From positions 1 to 64,000 of the forward strand of contig NZ_JAAFKG010000007.1 of NCBI RefSeq assembly GCF_013299185.1: a stretch of 64,000 nucleotides of DNA, read 5' to 3'. Both the position numbers and the translations under genes were made by a program. Under the pieces are notes generated by a model. The model did no database searches and was not told the origin of the DNA. It was given only the letters and a program-made list of their open reading frames with translations. Shown piece by piece: positions 17,891 through 26,668 of the stretch (within the stretch, counting starts at the first letter, position 1; each line of letters opens with the position of its first letter). Source of the DNA: Microcoleus sp. bin48.metabat.b7b8b9.023 (GTDB lineage: Bacteria; Cyanobacteriota; Cyanobacteriia; Cyanobacteriales; Microcoleaceae).

Positions 17891-18739
17891 ATAGATTACT
17901 CGCAGTCTAAAGGCTGCAACTGCGTTTCATACCGGCTTGAAAGACCGGGGTTCTCACGCGACGCGCTATAGAATTTAAATTTTTCTCGGTTGTGGGTTGA
18001 CAAATACCTTGTATTTATGCTATTTTGTATCGCCTCCTCCAGCCTAGCAGCCCTCCTTAGAAAAAGTTTTGTCTCTGTTGTTTGACAGAAAACTCTGGAA
18101 CAGTTGAGAAAAAGGCGATCGGCAGCATCCCGCATCAAACTTCCAGCCCAGTCCATTTGAGATTAGAGATTTTAGACTTCGGGGTGCACAACAGATTTAG
18201 ATGTGAGATTTGAGACTGTGGCGTGAGACTTGAGCGAGCGCGAACTTCGAGCTCGAAAAAGGAGAACGATTTTCAACTTACTCCGCAACCGATAAATCTG
18301 GGATCTGGAGCAGGGGTCTAAAATTTTGGGCCGAGCACCACGATTGTCCGGCGCTTGTACCCATTTTTGGCGTCAAGTTACTCTACAGAGGCGGATAGCA
18401 AACTGAAAAATATTGGTGAGAAGTTGCTAGCGCTTGACAAGAAGCAGATAATTTGGTCAAATGACGGAAGCGGGGCGGCAAGGGTGTAAAAAATACAGGT
18501 TTTGAGCCGCTGTGCATCTCTACTAGGGATAAGGCATCACTTCCTTCAACTCGAACAGAAAGAGTCCCCCGATCTACCTGTACCGGGAGTGAGCGCTGGG
18601 AGGAATTCGTGTCAGAAGACGATTGCACCGCCGACTGTTTCGACTCTTGGCAGCTCTCGACACTCCTAGGCGGTGCATGAGAAAGCGAACAAATCCCTTG
18701 TTCTTGCCAAAATTTCACGCATTGAAATATAATGGAATC
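17891..18739. other. Spacer between two tnpB genes
   Basis: No supportable gene in about 850 bp. Frames open on the minus strand here (17896-18156 and 18383 on) have no recognisable family. The last 40 bp carry the promoter-like site of the next tnpB. Confidence 0.4.
18704..18739 (+). promoter_or_regulatory. Possible promoter giving a leaderless tnpB transcript
   Basis: TTGCCA and TATAAT are separated by 18 bases, and the TATAAT ends only six bases before the ATG at 18740 (TATAATGGAATCATG). If used, transcription would begin at or next to the start codon. A TATAATTAAAATG arrangement on the minus strand is also seen in the decayed element at 37439-37822. Confidence 0.4.
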
Positions 18740-20008
18740 ATGAAACAAGTCCTGACAGTATCTTGCAAGCTCGAAGTAGCACCAGAGCAATCGACAAAAA
18801 TCGATTCTACACTCTTGGCGTTTGCTGCTGCTTGCGAATACGTGAACCAGACTGTCCCTCCAACTTTGACAAACGAGTTGGCGATGCAGTCCTTGGTTTA
18901 TCACGATGTCAGAGCTAGATTCGGCTTGTCTGCTCAGTTGGCTATTCATGCAATTAGACGAGTTTCTGGTAATAGGAAGACAGCTAAAAAAGATGGCAAG
19001 CCAGTTAAAAACTTTGCCCCAACCAGTGCAACTTACGACCCCCGTACTTTCTCTTTTAGGGAGAAAGATTGGACTGTAAGCTTGACCACTATTGACGGTA
19101 GAGAGCGGTTTAAGCTGGCGATCGGCAACTATCAGCTTGGATTGTTGAAAGGACAAGTTCCTAAAACAGCCACGTTGGTAAAACGCAAAGATGGTACTTA
19201 CTATCTGAATATTCAGCTTGAATCTGTCCCCCCAGAACCAATCGAAACCGACAAGGTTTTGGGGTGTGATTTGGGTCGAACTGACATTGTTGTTACCTCT
19301 GAAGGGGGTAAATTTAGCGGTAAAGAAATTACTAGAATTAGGAATCATTACGCCAAACTTAGAGCGGATATCCAACAAAAAGCTACGAGAGGCACGCGCA
19401 GTTCTCGACGCAGATGTCGGGCATTGTTGAAACGGTTATCGGGAAAGGAAAAACGCTTCCAAGAATTGGTAAATCACACCATCAGCCACCGATTGATATC
19501 TAGAGCTACATCGAGTAGCCAAGCTATTGCGTTGGAAGACTTGACCGGAATCAGAGAACGAACTAATAGCCTTAATCGCAGCAAAAAAGAGCGGAGACTT
19601 AGCAATAGTTGGGCGTTTTTCCAGTTACGGCAATTTTTGATCTACAAAGCGATAAAGTATGGCGTAAAAATCTTGTTTATCGATCCGAGACACACCTCGC
19701 AAACTTGCCACAATTGCAACCATATCCACCCTGTTCGAGGTGAATCTTATCGGAAAGGCAAGAAGTTTGCTTGTGGACACTGTGGCTATGTTGGTGATGC
19801 TGACTATAACGGGGCGAAAAATATTTCGGCTCTTGGGGCTGTTGTAAACCAGCCTAAAGGTTCGGGGCTTTGCTGTTCTTTGAGCAGTGATGTCGAGCGG
19901 GCTATTGAAAGCCCCCACCATACCGCTATACGCGGTATGGTGGGGGTAGTTTACAACACTTCCTTCAAAACAAAAAGGCGTAAATTCCTAGAAGGAATTG
20001 AAACTTAA
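18740..20008 (+). CDS. tnpB: TnpB of a second subfamily
   Basis: 422 aa starting MKQVLTVSCKLEVAPEQSTK. This subfamily differs clearly from the neighbouring TnpB. RuvC-like residues: D in LGCDLGRTD (near 177), E in ALEDLTGIR (near 266), D in VGDADYNGAKN (near 353). Zinc ribbon CHNCNHIHPV plus CGHCG. I chose the ATG at 18740 over an upstream ATG at 18623 because it gives the family N-terminus. The last 40 or so codons run across a 15-bp perfect hairpin (19912-19946) and probably extend beyond the ancestral C-terminus. No TnpA gene adjoins. Confidence 0.9.
   Translation: MKQVLTVSCKLEVAPEQSTKIDSTLLAFAAACEYVNQTVPPTLTNELAMQSLVYHDVRARFGLSAQLAIHAIRRVSGNRKTAKKDGKPVKNFAPTSATYDPRTFSFREKDWTVSLTTIDGRERFKLAIGNYQLGLLKGQVPKTATLVKRKDGTYYLNIQLESVPPEPIETDKVLGCDLGRTDIVVTSEGGKFSGKEITRIRNHYAKLRADIQQKATRGTRSSRRRCRALLKRLSGKEKRFQELVNHTISHRLISRATSSSQAIALEDLTGIRERTNSLNRSKKERRLSNSWAFFQLRQFLIYKAIKYGVKILFIDPRHTSQTCHNCNHIHPVRGESYRKGKKFACGHCGYVGDADYNGAKNISALGAVVNQPKGSGLCCSLSSDVERAIESPHHTAIRGMVGVVYNTSFKTKRRKFLEGIET
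19912..19946 (+). ncRNA. Strong hairpin in the tnpB 3' end, candidate guide-RNA scaffold
   Basis: Perfect arms CCCCCACCATACCGC and GCGGTATGGTGGGGG with loop TATAC, inside the 3' part of tnpB. TnpB guide RNAs (omega/re-RNAs) come from the 3' end of tnpB and the element right end and contain such stems. The RNA itself is inferred, and its ends cannot be set from sequence alone. Confidence 0.5.
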
Positions 20009-20033
20009 GAATTAAAACTAGGATTTTTTAAGT

Positions 20034-20261
20034 ATGAGCGAGTCAAGTATACACTCCCACAGTTCGTCAGAAAAAGTGGAACTGTCTATCCATATCGATT
20101 CTGAACTGCTAGACCAAATTAAGCACTTGACAAATGACCCCAGCAAAGTCATTGAAACCGCAATCAAGCAGTGGCTCAGAGGCGAGCGTCGCGAAGACGA
20201 TCAGGCTATGAGTTTGCGTCGCACCCCCCCAGTCCCGCCCCGCGGCGAGTGGAACGACTGA
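20034..20261 (+). CDS. Ribbon-helix-helix protein (antitoxin-like)
   Basis: 75 aa. EKVELSIHIDSELLDQIKHL and DPSKVIETAIKQWLRGERRE form a strand-helix-helix DNA-binding fold of the CopG/CcdA type, widespread in cyanobacteria as a stand-alone small gene. The C-terminal tail (RTPPVPPRGEWND) is proline-rich and possibly a partner-binding tail. No toxin gene follows; 850 bp of non-coding DNA lie downstream. It begins 25 bp after the tnpB stop. Confidence 0.75.
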   Translation: MSESSIHSHSSSEKVELSIHIDSELLDQIKHLTNDPSKVIETAIKQWLRGERREDDQAMSLRRTPPVPPRGEWND

Positions 20262-21119
20262 GGTTGTCTCCTGTCTCGCCCTCCTACGGCGCGCGCAAAT
20301 CTGCTGGGCATAAAATTTCTGGGTGTGAAATTTAGATCGTCCGAGCTCCGGCGAGATAACTCCGGCAGATTTCCGGGCGAAATACAGGTGGTTCGGAGCA
20401 ATATTGGTTAAGTAGAAGCAGCTTTTCTATTGTGACGGCAAAAATGCGATCGCCAGTCCCCGACTTGAGTTTTTGGCAGCCTCAACTTTTGGCGGAATTT
20501 TTAAACTCGATCGTTAATATGTGCAGACTACTAATTCCTACATCTTAAGTTGTATTTTTAAATTACCGAAAACTGCTGACAACAAATAGTTTTGAGTTTT
20601 GAGTTATAAAATAATTTTTGGGGAAATTATTGATAACTAAAAATGCTGTGGTAGAAGTCTAAAAGAGTTCTGAGTTTCGAGTCTCGACCTGTGAATCATT
20701 CAATAAAAAGCCAACTACTTTGCAGTCAATTAATATAGCCACCGTATCCGATGGTGGGGAATTTATTAATTGCTAAAACTAATGCGCTCGATTGCATCTT
20801 GCTTGTTCAATCTTGGATCTTCCATCTTTTTAGCTTGAGCGACTTATACGGCTTAGCTGAAAAAAACCGAAAGGGATTATTCCTTCTTCCTTCTTCCTTC
20901 TGTTAACCCTTGTCTTGCGCGATCGGGCTCTTCTGTCAACCTAACGACCGGCTTTTCGGGCTCTTCTGCCAACCATCAAATGTCCACTCTCAACTCTTCC
21001 TTATTGCTTCTACCATAGCTGACATCTTAATTATCGCAACCCAAAACAATTTTGAGTTTTAAATTTTAAATCAAAAACTCAATACTCAAAATCAGAATTA
21101 CTTTTATCCCCCTAATCTG
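20262..21119. other. Long intergenic region before a sensor kinase
   Basis: About 860 bp with no gene I can support. Contains an AT-rich half (20520-20760), a CTTCTTC-rich run (20882-20900) and two copies of CGGGCTCTTCTGYCAACC (20925-20980). Presumably holds the kinase promoter. Confidence 0.5.
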
Positions 21120-23096
21120 ATGGACTCTAACACAGATTTCCGGCGATCGAGCCTCGCCTCTACAGCATTTTTTCAAGAGTTAGGGGCAGAATTAGTATTT
21201 ACCCAAGATGCAAGGGGTCGATATCTGTCTTTTTACTGGCAAAAAGCCGAGGAGTACAACCTCACGGCAGAAGAAATTGTCGATCGCCCCCTCAGCGAAA
21301 CCCTGCAACCCATTGCCCCTGCACCTTATCTCGAACGCCTGCGGCGGGCGCTCGAAACCCTTGTCCCCCAAAGGTTTAGCTATCCATTTTGCCACGCAGA
21401 ACAATATTTTCTCTTCGATTTGACAGTCACTCCGGCGATCGACTCCAACGGTAAAGCTACAAAAGTCTTAGTTATGGGCAGGCTGCTGTCGGACAAACCC
21501 GTACAATTGTCGGCAGATTCCCCAGAATTCATGGCATATCCAGCTTTGCCATCTTCCTCCGACGCCAGCCAACAAATGCTGTATCCAGCCAGCCTCATCG
21601 GTAGACCGCTCACTACCTACTCGGAAATCGATCGCAAAATCATCTCCCAAATCGCTCAAAACCTGCACAGAACCCTCGATTTACAGACAATTTGGCAGCA
21701 AACAGTTAACAGTTTGGGTGAAGTTTTGAACGCGAGCCGCTGTATCATCTGTTCCTCCAAAAAAGACAGCGAAAACCTCGAAATTTCCCCCTTCCCGATC
21801 TCAGAAAATCAGCAAAACTATCCAGATCTAGCAGCAGAATTGCAACACTCAATTGCCAGCGATGGATCGCCCCCGCTGTCTGCCGATCAAATCGAAAATC
21901 TCCAATCTAAAACTTTTAAAGTAGTAGCTGAGTACCGCCAAGAACCTTACTCTTCGATGCTGGGATTACAACTGCGCGCAGCCGAACAGCCGGGCTGGAT
22001 TCAAACTTTAGCCACGTTAAAACCCGTAGCAGTCGATTACGCCTCCCCCATTGTCGATCGCTTCGATCGCCATTCCGTACTCGTAGCAGCTACCTTCTAT
22101 GAAGACCAACCCAATGCCCTGATATGTTTGCACCGCTGCGGCAATTCCCCGAAATGGAGTCCTGTCGAACTCGAATTTGCCCGCGAGTTAGTCGCTCAAG
22201 TCGGCAGCGCGATCGCCCACGCTACACTTTACCAAGAATTAGAACAAGCCCGTGCCGAAGCCGTCGCTCTTTCCCAACTTAAAAGTCAATTTCTTGCCAA
22301 TACTTCCCACGAACTCCGCACCCCCCTCAACGGCATCCTCGGCTTCCTGAAACTGGTGATGGATGGCATGGCAGATGACCCCGAAGAAGCGGGCCAATTT
22401 ATCGAAGAAGCTTATCAATCGGCATTACACTTGTTCAATGTAATTAACGATATTTTAGATATCGCTAAAATCGAAGCTGGCAAAATGGAGTTAGACCTCA
22501 CTCCAGTCAAACTCGGCGAACTTTTGCAGCAAGTGGAGAATTTTACACGGTTTCAAGTGCAGGAAAAGCGATTGAAATTTCAAATCCAAACACCAGCCGC
22601 CGAAGATGAGATTATTTTGTATGCCAACTACCAACGCCTGCTTCAGGTAATTTTGAACCTCACCGGCAATGCGATTAAATTTACCAAGGAAGGCGGAATT
22701 CGCATCAGTGCCGAAGTTATTAAGAAAAAAGTAACTGTTAACAACCAGGAGTTACCCGGAATTGTCAAAATCCGAGTTGCGGATACTGGCATTGGGGTTT
22801 CTCTAGACAAGCAATATAAATTATTTGAGTCATTTTTTCAGGTGGACGGCGCTCGTACCAGGCAATACGGCGGCACTGGTTTGGGATTGGCTATTTCTCA
22901 AAAACTGGTAGAAGCCATGGGTGGTACAGTAAATTTTTACAGTATGGGGGAAGGACTCGGATCGACAGTTACTTTTACTGTGCCGCTTTATCAAGAACCG
23001 CTCTGTGAATTACCCAACTCTCACCTTGCGGTAGAGAGTGGGCTTCCAGCTTCAACCGCAACAGCATCCGAGAGAACCGAGATTCTTCCGGGTTGA
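21120..23096 (+). CDS. Sensor histidine kinase (PAS-GAF-HisKA-HATPase), C-terminus altered by TnpB insertion
   Basis: 658 aa, no membrane segment. A PAS domain (about 15-130), a GAF domain (about 170-385, DLQTIWQQTVNSLGEVLNAS to SAIAHATLYQELE), HisKA with NTSHELRTPLNGILGF (His near 398), then HATPase_c with N box NLTGNAIKF, G1 DTGIGV and G2 GGTGLGLA. The receptor domains suggest binding of a small ligand or chromophore, but no bilin cysteine can be assigned. The last 25 or so residues after VPLYQEPL come from the right end of the TnpB element inserted at about 23020. The catalytic core is complete, so activity is plausible. Confidence 0.9.
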   Translation: MDSNTDFRRSSLASTAFFQELGAELVFTQDARGRYLSFYWQKAEEYNLTAEEIVDRPLSETLQPIAPAPYLERLRRALETLVPQRFSYPFCHAEQYFLFDLTVTPAIDSNGKATKVLVMGRLLSDKPVQLSADSPEFMAYPALPSSSDASQQMLYPASLIGRPLTTYSEIDRKIISQIAQNLHRTLDLQTIWQQTVNSLGEVLNASRCIICSSKKDSENLEISPFPISENQQNYPDLAAELQHSIASDGSPPLSADQIENLQSKTFKVVAEYRQEPYSSMLGLQLRAAEQPGWIQTLATLKPVAVDYASPIVDRFDRHSVLVAATFYEDQPNALICLHRCGNSPKWSPVELEFARELVAQVGSAIAHATLYQELEQARAEAVALSQLKSQFLANTSHELRTPLNGILGFLKLVMDGMADDPEEAGQFIEEAYQSALHLFNVINDILDIAKIEAGKMELDLTPVKLGELLQQVENFTRFQVQEKRLKFQIQTPAAEDEIILYANYQRLLQVILNLTGNAIKFTKEGGIRISAEVIKKKVTVNNQELPGIVKIRVADTGIGVSLDKQYKLFESFFQVDGARTRQYGGTGLGLAISQKLVEAMGGTVNFYSMGEGLGSTVTFTVPLYQEPLCELPNSHLAVESGLPASTATASERTEILPG

Positions 23097-24221
23097 CTTA
23101 CATTGCGTCCACTGGCAGTAGCGCTGATTCCCAACGCCAAAAACCGCAAGCCTTCGTCTCTAATGTTTAGCGCTGCGTTGATATCTCTATCATTCACAGC
23201 ATCACACTTAGGACATTTCCATTGGCGTATTTTCAAATTCATTTCAGAAACTTTGAACAAGCAATGGTTACAAGTTTTGGAGCTAGGAAAGAATCGGTCA
23301 ATCTCTAAATAGACCTTGCCTTCTGCCTCGGCTTTATACTTAAGCATTGTTCCAAACATGGACCAGCCAGCATCAGAGATAGCTTTGGCTAGGCAATGGT
23401 TTCTTACCATTCCTTTGATATTTAGATCTTCTACTACAATTACTTGGTTTTCGTTGACTATCTTGCGGGATAGCTTGTGCAGAAAATCCTCACGCACTCT
23501 TTTGATTTTAGAATTCACCTTGGCTACTAACTTCCGGGCTTTATTCCGTCGGTTACTGCCTTTGACTTTTCGGTTTAGCTTCTGTTGCTTGCGCTTCAGA
23601 TTTTTACGATGTTTAGCGGTTGCTCTAGGATGCTTATACTTAGAGCCATCAGACGTTACCAAGAAATCAGTTAGCCCAACATCTAAGCCAATTGCTTTTC
23701 CTTCGATATTAGCATCTGGAGTGCCAATTTTATCATCAACAAGTACCGATGCAAAATACGAACCATCTCGGTTTTGGGATACCGTTACAGTTTTGATCGT
23801 GCCATCATACTGGCGATGAATCTTGGCTTTGACTTCACCAATAATCGGAAATTTTATAGTGCTCTCCAGAATTTTCACATTCTGGGGATAGCTGACAGAT
23901 TGCCTGTTGTGCTTGGATTTGAAGCTAGGAAACCCAGCACGTTTCTCAAAGAAGTTTTTGTAAGCAGTTGATAGATTCAGTGCTACTACTTGCAAGCTTT
24001 GTGAGTATGCCCCATCTTTCAACCAAGGGTATTCCTTCTTGAGCGCTGGTAGCATACCTTGAATAGCCAATCTGCTCAATCCCTTACCAGTTTCCTTGTA
24101 GGTTACTTGGCTCTTATTCAAACTATAGTTCCAAAACCATCGACAACAGCCTCTCATCACCAGCAAAATACTGTTGCTGGTGGGCGCTGGGATAGATTCG
24201 GAACTTGTAAGCTTTCGGCAT
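23021..24221 (-). pseudogene. TnpB with an early frameshift, inserted in the kinase 3' end
   Basis: The frame from ATG at 24221 reads MPKAYKFRIYPSAHQQQ and then shifts near 24170-24180; the remaining 380 codons continue as RGCCRWFWNYSLNKSQVTYK onward. RuvC-like residues are kept: GLDVGLTDF, VVEDLNIKG, NDRDINAALN. The zinc ribbon is CNHC and CPKC. Internal restart at TTG/GTG/ATG codons near 24160 could still make a protein lacking about 22 residues. Its 3' end overlaps the sensor kinase end by 76 bp in antiparallel orientation. A hairpin ACTCTC/GAGAGT marks the right end at about 23020-23042. It is close kin of the TnpB at 29852. Confidence 0.8.
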
Positions 24222-24431
24222 TTATCGGCTATCGGTGTTTCTGATAAAAGACTAACACAAGGATTTTGCGGTTGTCAATAAGTTGGCTCGTTTTCTCATC
24301 CAGCCTCAAACCTCAAACGCTGCGCGTTATGCGGCTCGGCTGTAATCGTCAACTCGCTCGCCTTTGATCCCGACGCTCACGGATTTTACAGGTAGGGCGC
24401 TGGACTTCCCGGCTGTGGCGTTGCTGAATTT

Positions 24432-24640
24432 AGGTATGATTCACTAAAAAGTGAGGTATGCCCCATGCCCTGTTTGGCCGGGAGCATCTCATTTTTGCAA
24501 CAAACATTTCTTTTTACAGTGCGAGCATTGTAAAAAGCAAAACTGAGATGCTCCCGTTTGGCCCATCCCTCCGTTTCGCTTCGCCTAATGCTACAAACCA
24601 ATGGCCGTGAGTACCTCATATGGGAGCTAGAAAGGCTATA
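24432..24640. mobile_element. Decayed MITE family 1 copy with a nested foldback
   Basis: Outer parts AGTGAGGTATGCCCCATGCC and GAGTACCTCAT...GAAAGGCTATA match the MITE at 42225-42334. Between them sits a foldback at 24479-24556 with arms CGGGAGCATCTCA and TGAGATGCTCCCG and an inner hairpin CTTTTTACA/TGTAAAAAG (about 24510-24537). This looks like one small element inserted into another. Confidence 0.65.
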
Positions 24641-25226
24641 TATCACTCACTTCATAATATCGGGATCGGTGTATCCCTAATTACAAATTAGCGCATAAAA
24701 ATCATTGATAATTGGCTATTTCCCTAAAAACACAGTTATATTGCCCGCCGCAGTATCAAATTTTACCTTGTCCGCCACCAATCTCCCTCCTTCGGTGTTT
24801 TCCACTCAGACCGATCGCCCCACCGCTACCGAACCCACGCAGAATTCGCATCAATGGCATTGGGGGGGGTAGGACAACAGATCGTCTCGCTCTGTCTCTT
24901 CGCGGCTCACACCTGCGAATAAACCCCCGCAAAAATCCCTAACCTTACCAGAACTGAATGCCCACCCATAGGACTGATTTAACTTCCGCAGCCCTATTGT
25001 AAAGTTTTGTTAAGAAGACTTGACGCTTCTAGTTTTATGTGAGAATCATAAAGAGATTGTAAAGATACTAAAAAGATATACTATTTTTTGACTAACTGTG
25101 GGAACATTTAAGTGTAATTACGCAAGCCTCTGTTTGGACAGTTTGCGTCTGGTAAATTAAGTAAATTTCTGCTGTGTTAGTGGAGTGGTAGACTTTTGCC
25201 AGTTTAGTAGTAGAACAAGGGTTGCT
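24641..25226. other. Intergenic region before the GAF-HisKA gene
   Basis: No gene seen in about 590 bp. AT-rich toward the 3' end. AGAACAAGGGTTGCT ahead of the ATG at 25227 is a reasonable ribosome site. Confidence 0.4.
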
Positions 25227-26039
25227 ATGAATCAGCAAGTATCAGCTCAATCGCAAAAACTTTTGCTCCAAATTGGCAGAAAGATTCGTCGAACTTTGGA
25301 TCTCGATACCATTTGGCAACAAACAGTTAACTCTCTCGGACAAACATTAGGTGTCAGCCGTTGCGTCATTTGTCCCTATCAAAGTTCTAGCCAGCAAGTC
25401 AAAGTGGCTGCTGAATACTGCCAAGAACCATTTATACCTATGCTGGGAGTGGAAATCTCGCTCACGTCAGCACCTCATATCACTCAAGCTCTAGAGACCC
25501 TAAAACCGGTGGTCGTGGAGCCCTTCGCAGCCGATGACCCTTTTGAGCGACATTCGGTGCTAGTGGTCGCTACCGCTTATCAACAGCAACCTAATGGCAT
25601 AATTAAGTTGCACCGGTGCCAGGGCAACTTGTCGGAGAATGATGGTAATGCCGATCGATCTTGGACTCAAGCCCAGATCGAATTCGCAGAAGAAGTTGCG
25701 GATCAAGTCGGAAGTGCGATCGCCCTAGCCACCCTCTACCAAGAGCGCAGCCAGCGAACAAAAGAGCTGTCCCAGTTTAAAAAAGAGTTTTTGTCAACCG
25801 CATCCCACGAGCTGCGAACTCCACTAAATCACATCATCGGCTATCTACAACTAACTGTAGATGATATGGCCGACGATCCAATAGAGGAAAGAGCTTTTAT
25901 CCAAGAAGCTCACCGTTCGGCTCTCCATCTTTCCAAGGTAATTGGTAATGTATTAGATTCCATTCAGTCAAGTAAAGCTTGTCAGGCTCACATAGAGTTA
26001 GACGCTTTGAGGAGTCAAAAAAAATCTCTAAACAAGTAA
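25227..26039 (+). CDS. GAF-HisKA protein lacking a kinase domain
   Basis: 270 aa. A GAF domain (LRQIG-like QIGRKIRRTLDLDTIWQQTV to SAIALATLYQERS) and a HisKA dimerisation helix pair with the phospho-acceptor TASHELRTPLNHIIGY (His near 194). The protein then ends with SQKKSLNK where the HATPase should begin. It is clearly a paralogue of the sensor kinase at 21120, sharing DxxTIWQQTVNSLG and MADDPxE. ATG at 25227 is preferred over 25185 because of the AAGG upstream. It could be a truncated kinase, or a phosphotransfer/dimerisation partner of the neighbouring kinase. Confidence 0.8.
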   Translation: MNQQVSAQSQKLLLQIGRKIRRTLDLDTIWQQTVNSLGQTLGVSRCVICPYQSSSQQVKVAAEYCQEPFIPMLGVEISLTSAPHITQALETLKPVVVEPFAADDPFERHSVLVVATAYQQQPNGIIKLHRCQGNLSENDGNADRSWTQAQIEFAEEVADQVGSAIALATLYQERSQRTKELSQFKKEFLSTASHELRTPLNHIIGYLQLTVDDMADDPIEERAFIQEAHRSALHLSKVIGNVLDSIQSSKACQAHIELDALRSQKKSLNK

Positions 26040-26668
26040 AGATGCAATTCCCGCATTCAAAAACTAGAGTATTGATCGGGCACACAAGTCTTCTGCCTGG
26101 AAAATGTGACACTTGCATCTATATAGCAATATAGCAATACTAATTTATTTGCTAGTTCTAGAAAAATTTAAATCCTTGTTCAACAAGGAGTCTAGCCAGA
26201 CAAAAAGGTTTTTATCTTGTGCCAATCCGCTCTGATTGCTATAGATTTTTTCAAGAACTTCGATAGCTGGTTACTAAATTATTTTTAGGTCATTAGGGTT
26301 GTGTCTAACACAGCATAGCAAATAATAAAGGTAGAATCAGGGTGTATTTATTATGATATTATGTGGGATAGATAGACCGATCGCATAGCTTTGTAGTGAG
26401 GAAGTCCGTCCTCAAAAAACTCAGAATACGGACTTCGTGACTACAAATCTGCAACGGATATTTTACCAGAAAAAATTGGTTGAATGCCGGAACCCTTTGA
26501 GGGAGAAATTAAAATCAGACTATTCATTACTCCAATCCTCTTCCTTCTAGGTAGAGGTCGCTCTCAAACTGTCAAGCGGTCAACTGTCAACTGTTGAACG
26601 GAGATGATATCGCCAGCAGAAGATTGCAGCTTCGCAATTTTAATATTTTTTACTTGTGCTTGATAGAA
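26040..26668. other. Intergenic region with three repeats
   Basis: No gene. Holds a weak MITE family 2 pair (TATAGCAAT at 26122, ATTGCTATA at about 26234-26243), a degenerate AAGTCC-type repeat at 26396-26452 (GTAGTGAGGAAGTCC / GGACTTCGTGACTAC) and the dispersed repeat at 26465-26570. Confidence 0.5.
26465..26570 (+). repeat. Dispersed 105-bp repeat, copy 1
   Basis: Contains ACCAGAAAAAATTGGTTGAA then AAATTAAAATCAGACTATTC, ATTACTCCAATCCTCTTCCT and TAGAGGTCG. Two other copies: 31460-31562 (same strand) and 50501-50603 (opposite strand). Each adjoins TTGACAG/GTCAAC-type short repeats or their remains. Not part of a recognised gene. Confidence 0.8.

Noticed and set aside
18383-19378. 331-codon minus-strand frame
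   Set aside because: Antisense shadow of the tnpB at 18740 and its upstream region, with no family resemblance.
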